From: Gnetum montanum
Lineage: Eukaryota > Streptophyta > Gnetopsida > Gnetales > Gnetaceae
Length of the DNA: 55,069 nucleotides
Direction of reading: 5' to 3'
Assembly (NCBI GenBank): GCA_015680685.1
Contig: MNCI01022504.1
Span: 487,860 to 542,928 of the forward strand
The translations under genes and the position numbers were made by a program. The notes below the pieces were generated by a model that was not told the origin of the DNA, ran no database searches, and saw only the letters and a program-made list of their open reading frames with translations. Positions 1 through 11,336 of this stretch are shown piece after piece. The number at the start of each line of letters is the position of its first letter. Within the stretch, counting starts at the first letter, position 1.

Positions 1-293
1 TCGCACTTAGGCTAGATTAGATTCTCTTACCCTTTTCCTCCTAGCTTAGCTTAGTTAATATTATTTTCCACTACCTTCAGGAGTAGCATAGATTAGGAAC
101 ACATCATACACCTCATCTGGACTAAACCATACGTGACAAATATACAATACTAGTCCAAGTGGGAAGACAACGAATTGTGACCTAAGGCTAACTATCTAGG
201 TGCCACAACTAGTCCATCTGCGGAGTTCGACCGGATCGCGCATGCAATGCTCGTTTCATATGGTTGAGTGTAGGGGTACCTCGCCACTCATCA
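1..293 (+). mobile_element. 3' part of a family-A gypsy LTR
   Basis: This stretch matches the last third of the LTRs at 20,152-21,016 and 32,526-33,451. The shared blocks are the 'gggaagacaacgaa' segment, the 'accggatcgcgcatg' segment and the end 'ggggtacc..ccactcatca'. It ends in CA at 293. No Asp-type primer-binding site follows, so it is probably the 3' LTR of a forward-strand element that begins left of the window, or a solo LTR. The upstream part of the LTR is outside the window. Confidence 0.75.
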
Positions 294-1557
294 GAAACTT
301 TGAGGCTATAAGAAAAAGTTGAAATTTTGGGAATTGTGTGAGCAATATTTACACAAATATTAATCATTGGCTATTCTAAGTGACTTTGATTTTGCTATTC
401 ATTGTAACATCATTTGTTTCTTGTGATTATACTAAGCTTTACGTACAAGGATCTATAAATTCAATTATACTCTCTCCTTGTTTCTTTTTCTTCTTTCTTT
501 GTAGCCCTACGAGGTTGATGTGCTTCTTGCAGGAAGGCATATATGTGAGCTTGTTTGGACCTTTTGGGGTTGAGTGGTTTTGCAGCATCAAAACACTCTA
601 GTGTGGAGCTCACATTTGTAAAGGTTATGAGATCTTTGAAACCACATTCTAAGCTTGTTGGGAACGTACGGGGTTGAGTGGTTTCACAATGATAAAATAC
701 CTTGGAGTAAAGCTCAAAGTTTGGAAAGGTTGTGGTGCCATGCAAATCACAAAGTTTGGAGGTATTTTGGTGTATTTTTGTGGTTGGTGCATTTTTCAAT
801 TGGGGAACTTATTCTTGACACACAAGATGATTAGAGAAAGAAACCAATGGAGGAGCCATTACCCTTTGGATCATGAAGCAATCTACATCATGCTTAATTT
901 TGTTTTGTTTTTGTCATTGTTGATATCAACTTTCCCATTCTAGCATTGGTCCATAACTTGATAAGTTGTAGCAATAGGATATAGTTTCATAATCTCAAGA
1001 TCATTGATCTCTATTTCAAACTAATTAGATGATCCATAGGAGTACCTTTAAGAAATAATGTTAAACCTTTGAATTATTAATTTTTATAGGCAACTATTAT
1101 TATTTAATAGTATTAAAGAGTGAAAATTTGATAATTATGAAGATGCGAAACTCAGCAATACATTGATGTTTGTGTTTGATGATTCGAAAAAATCACGGTG
1201 GAAAGAGGCGTTTCTGGACATTTGCATTATCCTAATTGGAGCTGGTTGTATGTGGGTTGCAGTGTGGAGGATCGTTGTGTCATTAAGTTATAAGAAAAAA
1301 ACACTTGTGATGAGAAATGGCCAAGGTGAGGCTACGATTCATGACATGCTCCTTAAAATGGGGAGCTAAAACGCCTAGGAAACCAAAATTCATGAAGAGG
1401 AAATTTAAAAAAAAAAATCCAAGAGGATTTATCGCAGCTGCAAAATGATAAAGGACTAAATCTTTTTGGAAAATCATTAATAAAAATGGAAGCAATGAGA
1501 AGCTCATTAAGATATTTGAATATGAGAAGCAATGGAAGCCGCGTCTGCTTTAGCTAG
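294..1557. other. Unassigned AT-rich stretch with a diverged ~104-bp duplication
   Basis: No gene is recognised. Near 549 and 653 two imperfect copies of a roughly 100-bp segment lie head to tail; both carry a 'ggggttgagtggtt' core and the same following layout. The second copy has an open frame of about 60 residues from about 652, rich in Trp and hydrophobic residues. At 1,163-1,369 a 68-residue frame has one hydrophobic segment (residues about 19-40) and a basic tail. Neither resembles a family I can name. They may be debris of a gene or of a transposon. Confidence 0.4.
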
Positions 1558-1728
1558 CCTTGCACAAAGAAGTTCAAGGAATTCCGCTACATCAGTCTGG
1601 ATGACGTGGAAGGATTTCCTTTCAAAAACAGCTCACAGCTTCCCAAGCTAGTAGGCTTTGAGCTTGCATCCATTGACGTTAAGAAAAGAGATATGTCTAA
1701 GGTTCTAAGCTATTATATCTTGAAATAG
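1558..1728 (+). pseudogene. Unassigned coding-like frame, about 56 residues
   Basis: The frame between the stops at 1,555 and 1,726 reads like protein: 'FKEFRYISLDDVEGFPF' followed by 'QLPKLVGFELASIDVKK', a balanced mix of charged and hydrophobic residues with no low complexity. Past the TAG the same frame stays open to 1,959 and runs into the transporter-like fragment at about 1,900. I cannot assign it to a family. It may be an exon of a decayed gene or part of a transposon. It has no convincing start codon and no clear splice sites. Confidence 0.3.
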
Positions 1729-1899
1729 CTGTCTAAGGCTCGCATAGAATCTTCATCTCCCCCTTTTATGTTTCCAAAATCAACTCGCCTTATGATCGGC
1801 GAAGTAAGCGGCGTGCATGGCTGGGTGTCCATTTGGATGAGATACGTGCATAGGTATTATCTGTATCATTTTTTGCTCTACAACCTGCATCATCTTATA

Positions 1900-2205
1900 T
1901 TTATGATAGCATTTAGAATTGGGAGCCTCGATTCATGCATGCCTGCATTCGGAGTAGACTAGTTTGATGATGCAGTCCCTCAAGCAAGAAATGAAAGGGT
2001 GGCTCTTTAATTGGCTTCACTTCTCAATTGGTGTAGCCTCTGTTCTTTCCTCAACTGCTGTATGGGTCTGGGAAAATCATGAGAGGAGATGGATTTATGA
2101 AATTTCAACAACGTTTATTGCCTTGGCTGTTATCAGCCTCTTTTCTGGCACACCACTGTGCAGATTGCGAAAGCCTGGAAGCAGCGGTACAACGAGACAA
2201 AAGGA
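1900..2205 (+). pseudogene. NPF (NRT1/PTR) transporter fragment, broken
   Basis: NPF proteins are 12-helix proton-coupled plasma or vacuolar membrane carriers of nitrate, peptides and hormones. Two blocks match the family in the right order. The first, 'SCMPAFGVD*FDDAVPQ' (about 1,933-1,989), corresponds to the family's S-x-FGADQFDE motif, with the Gln codon changed to TAG. One frame over, 'WLFNWLHFSIG' and then 'ISTTFIALAVISLFSGTPL' correspond to the FFNWFYFSIN helix and the helix ending in GTPLYR. The fragment covers roughly 90 of about 580 residues. The in-frame stop and a frameshift near 1,990-2,005 show it is dead. Upstream and downstream exons are not found within the window. Family assignment is from motif recall, not from a search. 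Confidence 0.65.
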
Positions 2206-2245
2206 TGAGGCAGGTTTCATAACGACCATCTCATCATTGTTTTGA

Positions 2246-4179
2246 TCTTATTCTTCTTCTATTCTTCCTCCATAGATTAGATGACACGTGACATCTTCCT
2301 TCTTGCCCATCTCTGCTCTCACAATTCATCTCCTATCTGATCATCTAGGCTTTCATTACTTTTAGAATGGCTTTTGGAAGATTTTCAATTTTGGTGATGC
2401 TGAATCTTTTTCACCTAAGCATTGAGAGAATCGTTTTTTATCAGTAGTTTGTCTTCTACTTGCCATGATTTTACTGCAGCTCCTTCAGGGGTTTTTGTTT
2501 TTTTGTTCTCTAAATTTGTTTTTTACTGCTCAATATCTTTGTTGTTCAGGTGGAAAATATATAAATAAATAAATGAAATATTAGATAGTTTATCTGTCTG
2601 GGATCATATGGATGATTCATTTAGGATGTTGGCGGTTACATAATAATTGTTTATGAAACTGTTGATTTTCCCTTCTTCCCCTTAAATGAATAATGATACT
2701 TTCAGTTGTGTCTAGTTTGTGTTGCAAGTACAGAAGTGGAGGAGATGGAAGATGCAAAGAGACCTATGAATGTGAATAGTTTGGCAGAACCAGAGTCCAA
2801 AAGGTGAAGGAAAAAGGCAGTAGAGGCAACAACACAAAAGGAAGTAGAATAGGCAAAAATTGTGGATCTAGGGGAGAGTTCTTCATCTTTTCAGTGTTTT
2901 TTTGTCTATAAAGGTTGATGTATACAACCAAGAGCTATCATCGAAACGGTATGAACCCAAAATCCCTTCTTTTGACATCCCTTTCCTTTTTGATGGTTTT
3001 ATGTGCCATTTTAGGTCCCTTCAAGTTAAGGAAGAGGACCTAAAATACGAGTTGTATTTGAATAAGAAAATTTTCTCTCACTTTTTGATGGTCCAGCGAT
3101 CCCAACGCAAGGATCTGTTGAAAGAGGAATCTGTTGAAAGAGGTTTATCTACTTGAGGTGTATGTTGGAAAACTACTTTAACAAGGTGTATGTTGGAAAA
3201 CTACTTTAACAAGCTACAGATATAGCAGCAGAAATTTGAGGCTCGATAGTGAGATAAGTGCTTTGTTTTTCTTCTTTTGGTCCTTCTTTTTTCTTTCAAG
3301 GTTGTGAACTTTAGTTATTACTGTAAACTTGGTTGTGTATGATTGTTGAATTTTGATGCAAATACAATTTAATACAAATATTTGATCATGAAGTCTTTTA
3401 CTATAATTTCAAAATTGTTGTTATTTCTATTTCAGTACTACTTTCTCCAAGCTATCAATTATTTTCTCTATCCAATGTTAAAATCCATTTGATTCACAGT
3501 CTATATTTGACTAGTTTTTCTATTGAGCATGGATCATTGCTTTTAAATAGTTTCAGAATTTAGTTATAGTCATCTTTTAGATTGTGTTTTTCAATTCAGT
3601 TCAAAATCTATTTTTAAAATTTATTTTCTTAGTTTTATATGCATGTTCAGAAAGGACCTTAAACAAATCAACTATTATTTATTTTCTTTAATGATACAAA
3701 GCACTGCATTACCCATACCAATTGAGATTATTCCTAGGTTTCCATACCCATATAGAAGACACCCTTAGGCTTTTGTTTCCTAAAATATGTTTTGAAGGGG
3801 TATTGCTTGTGATCCATTTTAATGCATCAACAATCATGTATGTTAGTCATGCCATGATCATATTGTAATATAACTTGAACAAAGATGCGACGTTCATAGT
3901 AGAGTTAGTCATGTAAATATGTGTCATTATATTAAGTCCCTGTAACATCACAAGTTTAGGACTACAATATTATTAGCTAGTCATGAGGAAATGGTGAAAT
4001 ATTATTATATAGGACTACAATATCATCTCTATAATATCGTAGATATGATAATAGAGCCTAACATACATCATCATAGACATGATGTAATGTGCCATGGTCA
4101 TACCTATAATTATGAGTCCATCATTACATCAAAAACAAGTTTAGGCCTAATACTTGGTGAAATTCATGAACACAAATCA
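2246..4179. other. Gene-poor AT-rich stretch
   Basis: I see no recognisable gene. A frame at 2,902-3,156 (84 residues, Lys/Glu/Phe-rich, no signal peptide or known motif) is the longest and is not supported by anything else. From about 3,800 the sequence may contain the worn 5' end of the E1 LTR, but I could only follow that similarity from about 4,180. Confidence 0.4.
3157..3212 (+). repeat. 28-bp perfect tandem duplication
   Basis: The unit beginning 'ggtgtatgttggaaaac' occurs twice in a row without mismatch (3,157-3,184 and 3,185-3,212). Identity of the copies implies a recent event against an old background. No function is suggested. Confidence 0.9.
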
Positions 4180-4772
4180 TGAATGACAATAAAGATCAAA
4201 ATTATTCTTTATCATTGTAGCATATCACTTAGAATGATTTACTATCCCATAATGTTTACTTTTACCATGTCATTTACATTTCTTAAGTCATTTACTATTT
4301 CAATGCTTATTAGTAAGGAAAAATAAGTACGACTAGTTTTGAGCATAAGGTGTAATTGTTTGGTAACTCAGTAGTGACTTTTCTTGAATCGCTCAGTAGT
4401 AAAATTGCTAAGTAATTTTAGTGATAGTTACATCAACCCAAGACATGCACGGAAATCTTGGAATGAATACTTATCACCAAAGGATACGATAGCTTTACAT
4501 TTTTATTATACTTAAATATAGAATTATATTCATTTTCCCTATATTTACAATTAGTATACTTAAAGTCAAACAACATTAGTTTATTATATACCTTGCTAAG
4601 AGTTAAATCACACAATTTGCACTTTACTAACTCTAAGTGGGAAGATAACAATCATGACATTACTATCAACTCACTAGTATACTTACATTATCCATCCATA
4701 GATTATGATTTAGTTGCACATGAACACTTGTGACTTGTATTATTGAGTGTTAGAATATCCTACCACTTATCA
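4180..4772 (+). mobile_element. Degenerate family-A LTR, probable 5' LTR of E1
   Basis: Similarity to the E3 LTRs is weak but collinear: 'gacaataaagat' near 4,183, 'tttggtaactcagtag' near 4,360, 'taagtgggaagataac' near 4,633, 'gattatgatttag..cacatgaa', 'ttattgagtgttag', and the end 'ccacttatca' at 4,772. The strand and position fit the 5' LTR of E1, whose protease begins at about 5,600. The LTR start and primer-binding site cannot be made out. Confidence 0.5.
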
Positions 4773-4796
4773 TCTAAGCACTTAGAAAACATGCAT

Positions 4797-5585
4797 ATTG
4801 GAGCAAGGTCAATCCATTTGTTTTAAATCCTTTAATCAAAATAAATGTAGATATTTTGAAAGATAATTTAATTTTCTAGAAAATAAGAAAAACTATCTTC
4901 AATTAATGTAAAGAAAAATTGTAAATTAGTGGTTTCACAACCATAAACATCACAAATTACTTACACACACTCATGACATTGCAGCGCATAAGGCTCTACA
5001 ACTACATAATGATTGTCTTTAATGCAAGACACAATTGAATGAGATCTTTTTCTTAAACATTGAATTGAGATCTAACACATAGCACATAATAGATACCAAG
5101 GTCAAATACACACAATTTATCATAGAGATGCACACATACTCATGCAATCTTACACCTAGGCTCTCATGCCAGTCTCATCTCGCACAAACTTGAAACCATA
5201 ATGATATTCATTCAAAATCCAAGATAAGAACACTAGAAATCTCTTTCCATACTCAACTTGAAGAATTCTAGTTGTTTCCATCTTGTTCTCATCTTTTTCG
5301 ATTATTTTCCAACTTGGAACTTCAACCTTGGAACTTTTACTATATGTATGGGATGTCTTTATGCTTGGAGATATGTCTTTACCAAGGTTATGGAGATGTT
5401 TCTAGAGCATGTGAGATGTCTCATTCTAAGTAGAAATGTCTCACATCTCTAGTGAAAGAGAAATGTCTTAGCAAAGATTTCTTTAGTCTAGTAGAGACAT
5501 CTCTTTATTAGCCTAGATGTCTTAATCACTTGCTATATGTATTCTATCAAGGCCTAGCATTTAGTCAAGATGTGAATAGTGAACT
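4797..5585 (-). mobile_element. Family-C LTR, reverse orientation
   Basis: This matches 35,206-36,010 along its whole length: the same 'caagaaaaact' block, 'acacactcat', 'caattgaatgagatct', 'cttacacctaggctctcatgcca', and the string of AGATGTCT/AGACATCT motifs near 5,350-5,520. Orientation is taken from the other copy, which has gag on its low-coordinate side. No internal coding sequence of this family adjoins, so this is a solo or truncated LTR. It lies 24 bp past the presumed LTR of E1 and just before the E1 protease, so it replaces or interrupts the E1 gag region. Confidence 0.7.
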
Positions 5586-5599
5586 AATCTGAGAAGTTC

Positions 5600-7726
5600 C
5601 TAATTTAATTGTAGAGAACAAGAAATGCATCATGCAAGGCTCTATTAGACTCAAGTTTTGAAGTCAACCTAATAATTTAGGAGATGTATAAAGCATGGAA
5701 CCTACCACTACTTAAAAAGTGTAATAATTGATTACTTGGAGACCAGTCTATCACTATTTCTTTAGGATTGGTAGACGATATTGTGACTACCATTAGTGAT
5801 TCATTATATACTATTGATTTCGTAGTGATTCACATGAATAACTGTAAGAAGAACTTTCTCATTACTATGGAAAGAGCTTAGCTAAGCACAATAGATGCTA
5901 AGTTGGAAATCAAAGTCCTTTTCTTAATGATTTCTAAGGAAAATAAGCACAAAGTAATAGAGAATAAGAGAGTTCCATGCATCATGTATAGTGATAAAGG
6001 ATGCAACTATATGTAAAGAACGTGAGAAATTAGAAGTAGGACTAACATCCAAATTGTACATTGAATTAGTAAGTATATGTACACAATAATCATAATGTAA
6101 GATGGCACCATGGTTAAATTTAGATGAATATTGTAATTCTACAATATGTATGAAACTACAGGAAGCCCTCATAAGTACATATATTATCAAAATGAATGAA
6201 ATGAACAGTTTAGATGCCAACTCTCTGATGTAAAAAAATAAATAAGAGGTAGAAATGGATTGGGGAGAGTTGGAAATTTTGAAAACATTTGAATGAAAAC
6301 CACTTGGACTAGAAACATAACTAAAATTTATTAAATATGTATTCGTATAAAATGGTAAACTAGTAATTGTAAGTGACTAGGCCATGAAATTACAAAAGCA
6401 AAAGCTACTAAAGATGATAAAAAATGGCTAAAAATCTTTGCCTAGTCATATAATGAAATAATAGGAATTGGTCTATACATATGCCAATAAAAGATCTATA
6501 TGGATCTTATTACGAACCCCAAAAGATAGCTGCAAAGGAGGTTGAATATCAAACTCAAACATGTGCTAAAAAAGAAGGTAGAGAAGCTCCTTCAGGCTAG
6601 ATTCATCTATCCTATAGAGGATAGTAAGTGGGTGATTTCACTCATTATTGTGCCAAAGAAAGATAGATTGTGAAGAATTTGCATTGATTTTTGAGTATTA
6701 AAAAAATTTAAAGACCATTTTCTATTACCATTAGTGGACTAAGTGCTAGATACTATCATATGTTACAATTATCATAGTTTTTTAGATGGATATAATCAAA
6801 TCCAAATAGCCCCAGAAGATCAATCCAAAAAAAAATTTCAAAAGGCTTTAGGGTGCTTTGGCATATAGAAATATGTTCTTTGGTCTTTATAATGTACCTA
6901 CAACCTTCCAACATCTTATCCTTATCTTCCAAGAGAAAAATGATAATGGTATGAAAGTATCTATACATGACTTCTCCACCTATGAATTTGAATTTGATTT
7001 TGAGCACACACTAGATTGTGTAGAGTAGGTGTTAAAACAATATGTGAAAATCTAGCTTAAGCTAAATCTAGCCATTTAGTGGTCTAAGGAGGTATTATTC
7101 TTGGGCACTATATTTTAAAAAAAGAATAGAGGTATATCCAAAATAGATAAGGGTGACATAAGGAATTATTTAGAAATCACAAACTATAAAAGATGTTAAG
7201 TTATTCCTCGAATACATTAACTATTATTGAAGATTCATTAACAACTTCTTCAAGACTGCAAAATCATTGGTGGAGCTAACAATGAAAGATGCACCATTTG
7301 AGTGGACCAATGAATGAGATTATGCATTCAAACTATTGAAACAAGAACTTGTAGAAGTTCTAATTTTATAAGTACCTAATTGATCCAAGCCATTTTACAT
7401 CATGATAGATTAACTAACTTTACTTTGGAAAGAGTGCTTACATAATTGGACAATTAAAAACATTCTTAATGTATCCATTACATAAGCATGATTATTAGAA
7501 GTGCATAGATAAACTACACCACAACAAAGAATGAGTTGATGACTATGATGTATGCATTAGAAAAAGTTAGGTACAATGTGCTTAGATACTTAGTCTCCAT
7601 GCAAATAAATCATAGTGTAGTACACTTTTTCAAGAACAAAGTAGTGGTTAATCCTCATATCATATGATGGCTAATGATTTTGTAGAATTTTAACATTACA
7701 ATGATAGACTGAAAGGAAATTGATAA
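5600..7726 (+). pseudogene. E1 pol, part 1: protease, reverse transcriptase, RNase H
   Basis: The frame is broken many times but parallels E3 pol. From about 5,740 'DQSITISLGLVDDIVTTIS' matches the protease region of E3 ('SIIVSLRLVEDIVTTF'). 'RFIYPIEDSKWVISLIIVPKK' around 6,600-6,660 is the start of the RT palm, and 'SFLDGYNQIQIAPEDQ' near 6,780-6,830 is the next conserved block. The metal-binding FMDDF box has decayed to S-I-H-D-F near 6,960. RNase H covers about 7,260-7,726 ('KPFYIMID'). The block ends exactly at the target site of the nested element. It is non-functional. Confidence 0.7.
7722..7726 (+). repeat. Target-site duplication GATAA, left copy
   Basis: GATAA directly precedes the left LTR (7,727). 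The same five bases directly follow the right LTR at 12,441-12,445. Five bases is the usual duplication for LTR-retrotransposon integrases. Confidence 0.9.
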
Positions 7727-8469
7727 TGATGAGGATCTTCTATGGATTCCATAATCCAAGCTTTCTCAATGTCACAACAACAACAAATTTGAACAAGAAA
7801 AGAAAATGAAAGCTTTATTCTTGCTTAAATGGAGAAATTATAGCTAAAAGGAAGTACAAATTCCCAAGGACAGAGCAAAGATTCAATCCAACTCTCACAT
7901 ACTCAATCAAAGAAATCACACACTCACAAGGATGAACATAAAGGCATCTTGCTAGGACTCTATCACTCTCTAATCTTTTCTCAACTCCATACACTCTCTC
8001 TTTCTCTCTTCAAACTCCTTTTTTTTACTCTCTTGATAAATTGGAGGCCCAAGGAGTCTATTTATATCTTTTCCCCTCTATCTCTTCATCTTTCCTCCAA
8101 TTTTTCATTCAATTTATTGTCTATTAAAATCCATAGGAGATGTCTTCAAGAAATAGGAGAAGTCTTTCTTGAGTGCATAGTTCTTAGAGTAGACATCTTC
8201 AAATCATGTGGGACATCTCTATAGAGATGTCTACAATACAAACACAACATCTCCTTTGCAAATGAGATGTCTCCTCTACAAGGCCAAAATACAAAGATGC
8301 TTGTTTTGAGGCATGGAATCTCTGAACACCCTTAAACAAGTCCCCATAGCTCCTGAAACATTCTAAAGTCATCAAAATAGTCCTAAAAGACTCCCAAACA
8401 TGCCAACACTCTAGGGAAAGATGCCATCAATGGATAGATGTTCCATTGGTCTATTTGATGTCCACATCA
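7727..8469 (-). repeat. 3' LTR of the gag-only element
   Basis: It pairs with 11,697-12,440 from 'ctatggattccataatccaag' to 'tttgatgtccaca'. On the plus strand it starts TGATGAGG and ends CCACATCA, giving the usual TG..CA ends with a short inverted match. It contains a perfect 20-bp palindrome at 8,212-8,231 and several AGATGTCT/AGACATCT motifs. Confidence 0.9.
8212..8231. repeat. Perfect 20-bp palindrome in LTR
   Basis: The sequence gacatctctatagagatgtc equals its own reverse complement. It joins an AGACATCT-type and an AGATGTCT-type motif tail to tail. The sister LTR has lost the right arm (about 12,183-12,203). It could be a transcription-factor site or simply a chance pairing of two common LTR motifs. 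Confidence 0.85.
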
Positions 8470-8473
8470 ACAA

Positions 8474-8486
8474 CCTCCTCCTTCAA
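8474..8486 (-). other. Polypurine tract of the gag-only element
   Basis: On the minus strand the purine run GAAGGAGGAGG lies four bases before the 3' LTR start (TGATGTGGAC). This is where plus-strand DNA priming occurs in LTR elements. Confidence 0.7.
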
Positions 8487-8851
8487 AAGACTCTTGATTC
8501 CCACACAAGATGCCTTTACACTTGGGATAACTCTTGGCCCCCTCACATAGGACACAATTCACACACAAACCAAAGAATAACACACATGGAATGGTTAGAG
8601 TTCACAACATTTTGTCTCTATCATCCAAACTTATTTCACAAACACATAAACACACAACACAATGTATGCATGACACACATAAATACACATACATACACAC
8701 TCACATGAGCGTAATTTTTTGCTTACATTACAATGGAGAAATTCATGAAAAAAGAGTGGATATGATCTTTTCCCTCAAAGGCTTCACTATACTTCCATTT
8801 TTAGAGCACCAAATTCCATGTGTTTCTTCCATGACCTGCAATAAAAGAAGA

Positions 8852-11336
8852 TTAAGGAAATTTAAAAGGATTATGTCTCCTCAAATCAATTTTCCTTCTT
8901 CCATCCTTTTTCCTCTTCTTCACCTTCTTATTCTTGGTGTTTGAAAGACTACCACTTAGCTTCCCTTCACCCTCATCATCACAATGCATATTATCTTCAT
9001 GCTCATCCATTTCATAGCCAAGGCAATCAAGGTCATCAACACCTTTGACAATTTCATTCCTATCATAATGCATAGAAAAAATTTGCAATTTTTGTAAAAA
9101 CACATCGTTATCAATGTCTTCACCAACATCAATAATGACCTTTCTAATATGACTACCATCATAGCCATCATTCTCCCATACAAAATCAAATTCATTACCA
9201 TCATTAGCTTGCTCTCACTAACAATGGCATTAAAAATCACATTGCTTGCATCAAACAAAACAAGACTCACAACATTATCATAATCACTATAATGATCATA
9301 TTTCTCATCATCACAACTGAACAAACTACTACTAAGCTAAAGTTTAAAACTAGCATCCAACACACTAGCTTCAACATGAGAGACATTACTACCATCAACA
9401 AGGTAAAGCTTAGACTCACTTACCTCCTATCCATCTTTGGTTCAACTTGATCTTCAACATGTAGCTATCCAATTTCATCAAAGCTTGAAGGTTCAATATC
9501 CCAAATAGAAGTTCCCAATTCCAATGGCTTCTCCTCTTTAAAGAAATCAACAACAAGCTCTTTATCCCATTTTGGAGGTACCAACTCAAAAGATGAACTC
9601 TCCTCCATGGATTGAACATCATTTTCATCAAAAAAATCATCAAAGAAATCATTCTTCCACATACATTGGCTAGAAGACTCACCTATCTCCCATAAGATAA
9701 CCTCAACTTGGCTTAGAATCTCCTTTCCCATTCCACAAGGTATATAAAAATTGCAAAAAGTATGAGAATCATACCTTCTAGTAATGCTCTTAATACTTCT
9801 TAGAGAAGTCCCTTGATCCTTACTACTTCTTTGGCTTGGATCCTTTACCTCCCATGGATTATGAGGTAGGAACTCTTCTTGATAAGTAGCATACACCATC
9901 TTGTACCTTAAAGATCTCTTGGCCCCTTTGATAAAGTCCTTGGTTTCCTTCCTTGAATCCTTGGAGTATTGAGCACTCCTTTTCTCAATAAGATATACTT
10001 GAGAACTCATTTTCTCATTGATCTCTACTTCATTAGAACTTACATCTTCCTCATTTTCTTGATTAACATTTACATTTCCCATAAAAATGCAACAATTAAT
10101 TTCTACTGCATCTTCAATCACAAGAGGTCTACCTTCATTGGAGGATTCTTCCATTTCTAGGATTTGGAGTTCCTTTTTCTTGGAAACCTTTGGCTTATTA
10201 CACTCCCATTTTTTGTGTCCCTTTGAACCATAATTAAAGCATTGTAGGTTGGAGGCATAACCATTTCCTTGATGTTTTCTTTTCTTAGAGTAGTCCTTCT
10301 TGGAATCTTGGCCCTCCTTGGACTTTTCTTTCTTCTCATTTGTGTCTTCCTTGGCATTTCCATTCTCCTTGGCTTATTTCTCACTTTCAAAAGCTTTGGA
10401 GTTCCTACCCTTAGAAGATTTAGGACCTCTAGTGTAGCCTTGAAGTTTCTTTTTAGCCTTAAGAGCTAATTCAAAAACCTCATCCAATATTTACAGCACA
10501 TAGAAGGTCAGCTCTTGTTGATACTCCCTTTTTAGTCCTCCTTAAAAGTTATATGCTTATTCATAATCACCCTAATGAACTTTTGCAAGCTAGAAAGCCT
10601 TACAAAAATCCATGTAGTAGTCCTTTATACTCTTATCACCTTGCCTTAGGTACTTCAATTTTTGGATGGCCTATTGTCTATGATGAGTCTTCTCAAAGTT
10701 TTTCTTAAGCATGAACTACATTAAAGACCAATCCTTAATAGGAGTGCCATTGTTCACCTTGTAAGAATGACTTTCCTTCTCCCAACATACAAGTGCTATG
10801 CCTTCCAATTTGCTTTTAACAAAAGATACCTTTTGATGATTTTCCACATCTTCAAGTTCAAAGTACTTGTTAATTATTTTTAGCCAAGAGAGAAAAGATT
10901 CAATTCCTTACATGCCATTAAAGGATTTGACTTCAACATGGGGCATCCTTGAAGCATTTCTAAAAGCTTTTGCAAGAGTGACTTCAATTCCTTCACCTTG
11001 CTTCCTTTGAGGCTTAGAAGGAAGTTCCTTTTTCCCTTTCCTAGGAAAAATGAAGCCTCAAGACTTATTTTCAGCACCAACATCATGAATAAAAACATTT
11101 GAAGCTTCTACTTCTCCAAAATATTCATCTTCAAGGGATGACATTAAAGAATGTCTTGAAGAAGGTCTTGGTGAATAATTGCATGACTTATACCCTTGCT
11201 TGGATGCTTTTGATGAATTAGCATGTCCTTTTTTCTCTCCAAGATTTTCAATTTTCTCAACAATGAGCTTGAGAGTATTTTTCATGTCATCCATGTCTCT
11301 TAACAAAGCTTGAACTGTTGTCTTCTTTGGAGGCAT
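8852..11336 (-). pseudogene. Gag-like gene of the nested element, degenerate
   Basis: The best start is the ATG at 11,336: a basic 'MPPKKTTVQ' followed by 'LLRDMDDMKNTLKLIVEKIENL', a heptad pattern suggesting a coiled coil. The capsid region (about 11,000-10,450) contains 'LKYLRQGDKSIKDYYMDF', typical of the retrotransposon gag domain (PF03732). A Lys/Glu-rich linker leads to a zinc knuckle at 10,200-10,241 whose pattern is C-x2-Y-x4-H-x4-C: the second Cys has become Tyr. After it, 229 open residues (10,154-9,465) are acidic and Glu/Ser-rich, then frames shift to a basic C-terminus 'KNKKVKKRKKDGRRK' near 8,900. No protease Asp motif or RT box occurs. Several frameshifts and stops make it a pseudogene. 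Confidence 0.75.

Noticed and set aside
2902-3156. 84-residue ORF as a gene
   Set aside because: It has no motif, no splice or promoter context and sits beside a recent tandem duplication.
8640-8710. CRISPR-like or satellite array in the 'cacac/acat' stretch
   Set aside because: It is simple CA-rich sequence without a repeat-spacer pattern; the window is plant nuclear DNA.
9465-10154. Host gene inside the gag-only element
   Set aside because: It is bounded by the zinc knuckle and the 3' LTR on the same strand, so it is more simply part of the element.
10157-10390. Basic 77-residue minus-strand ORF
   Set aside because: It is the shifted frame of the gag linker and zinc knuckle.
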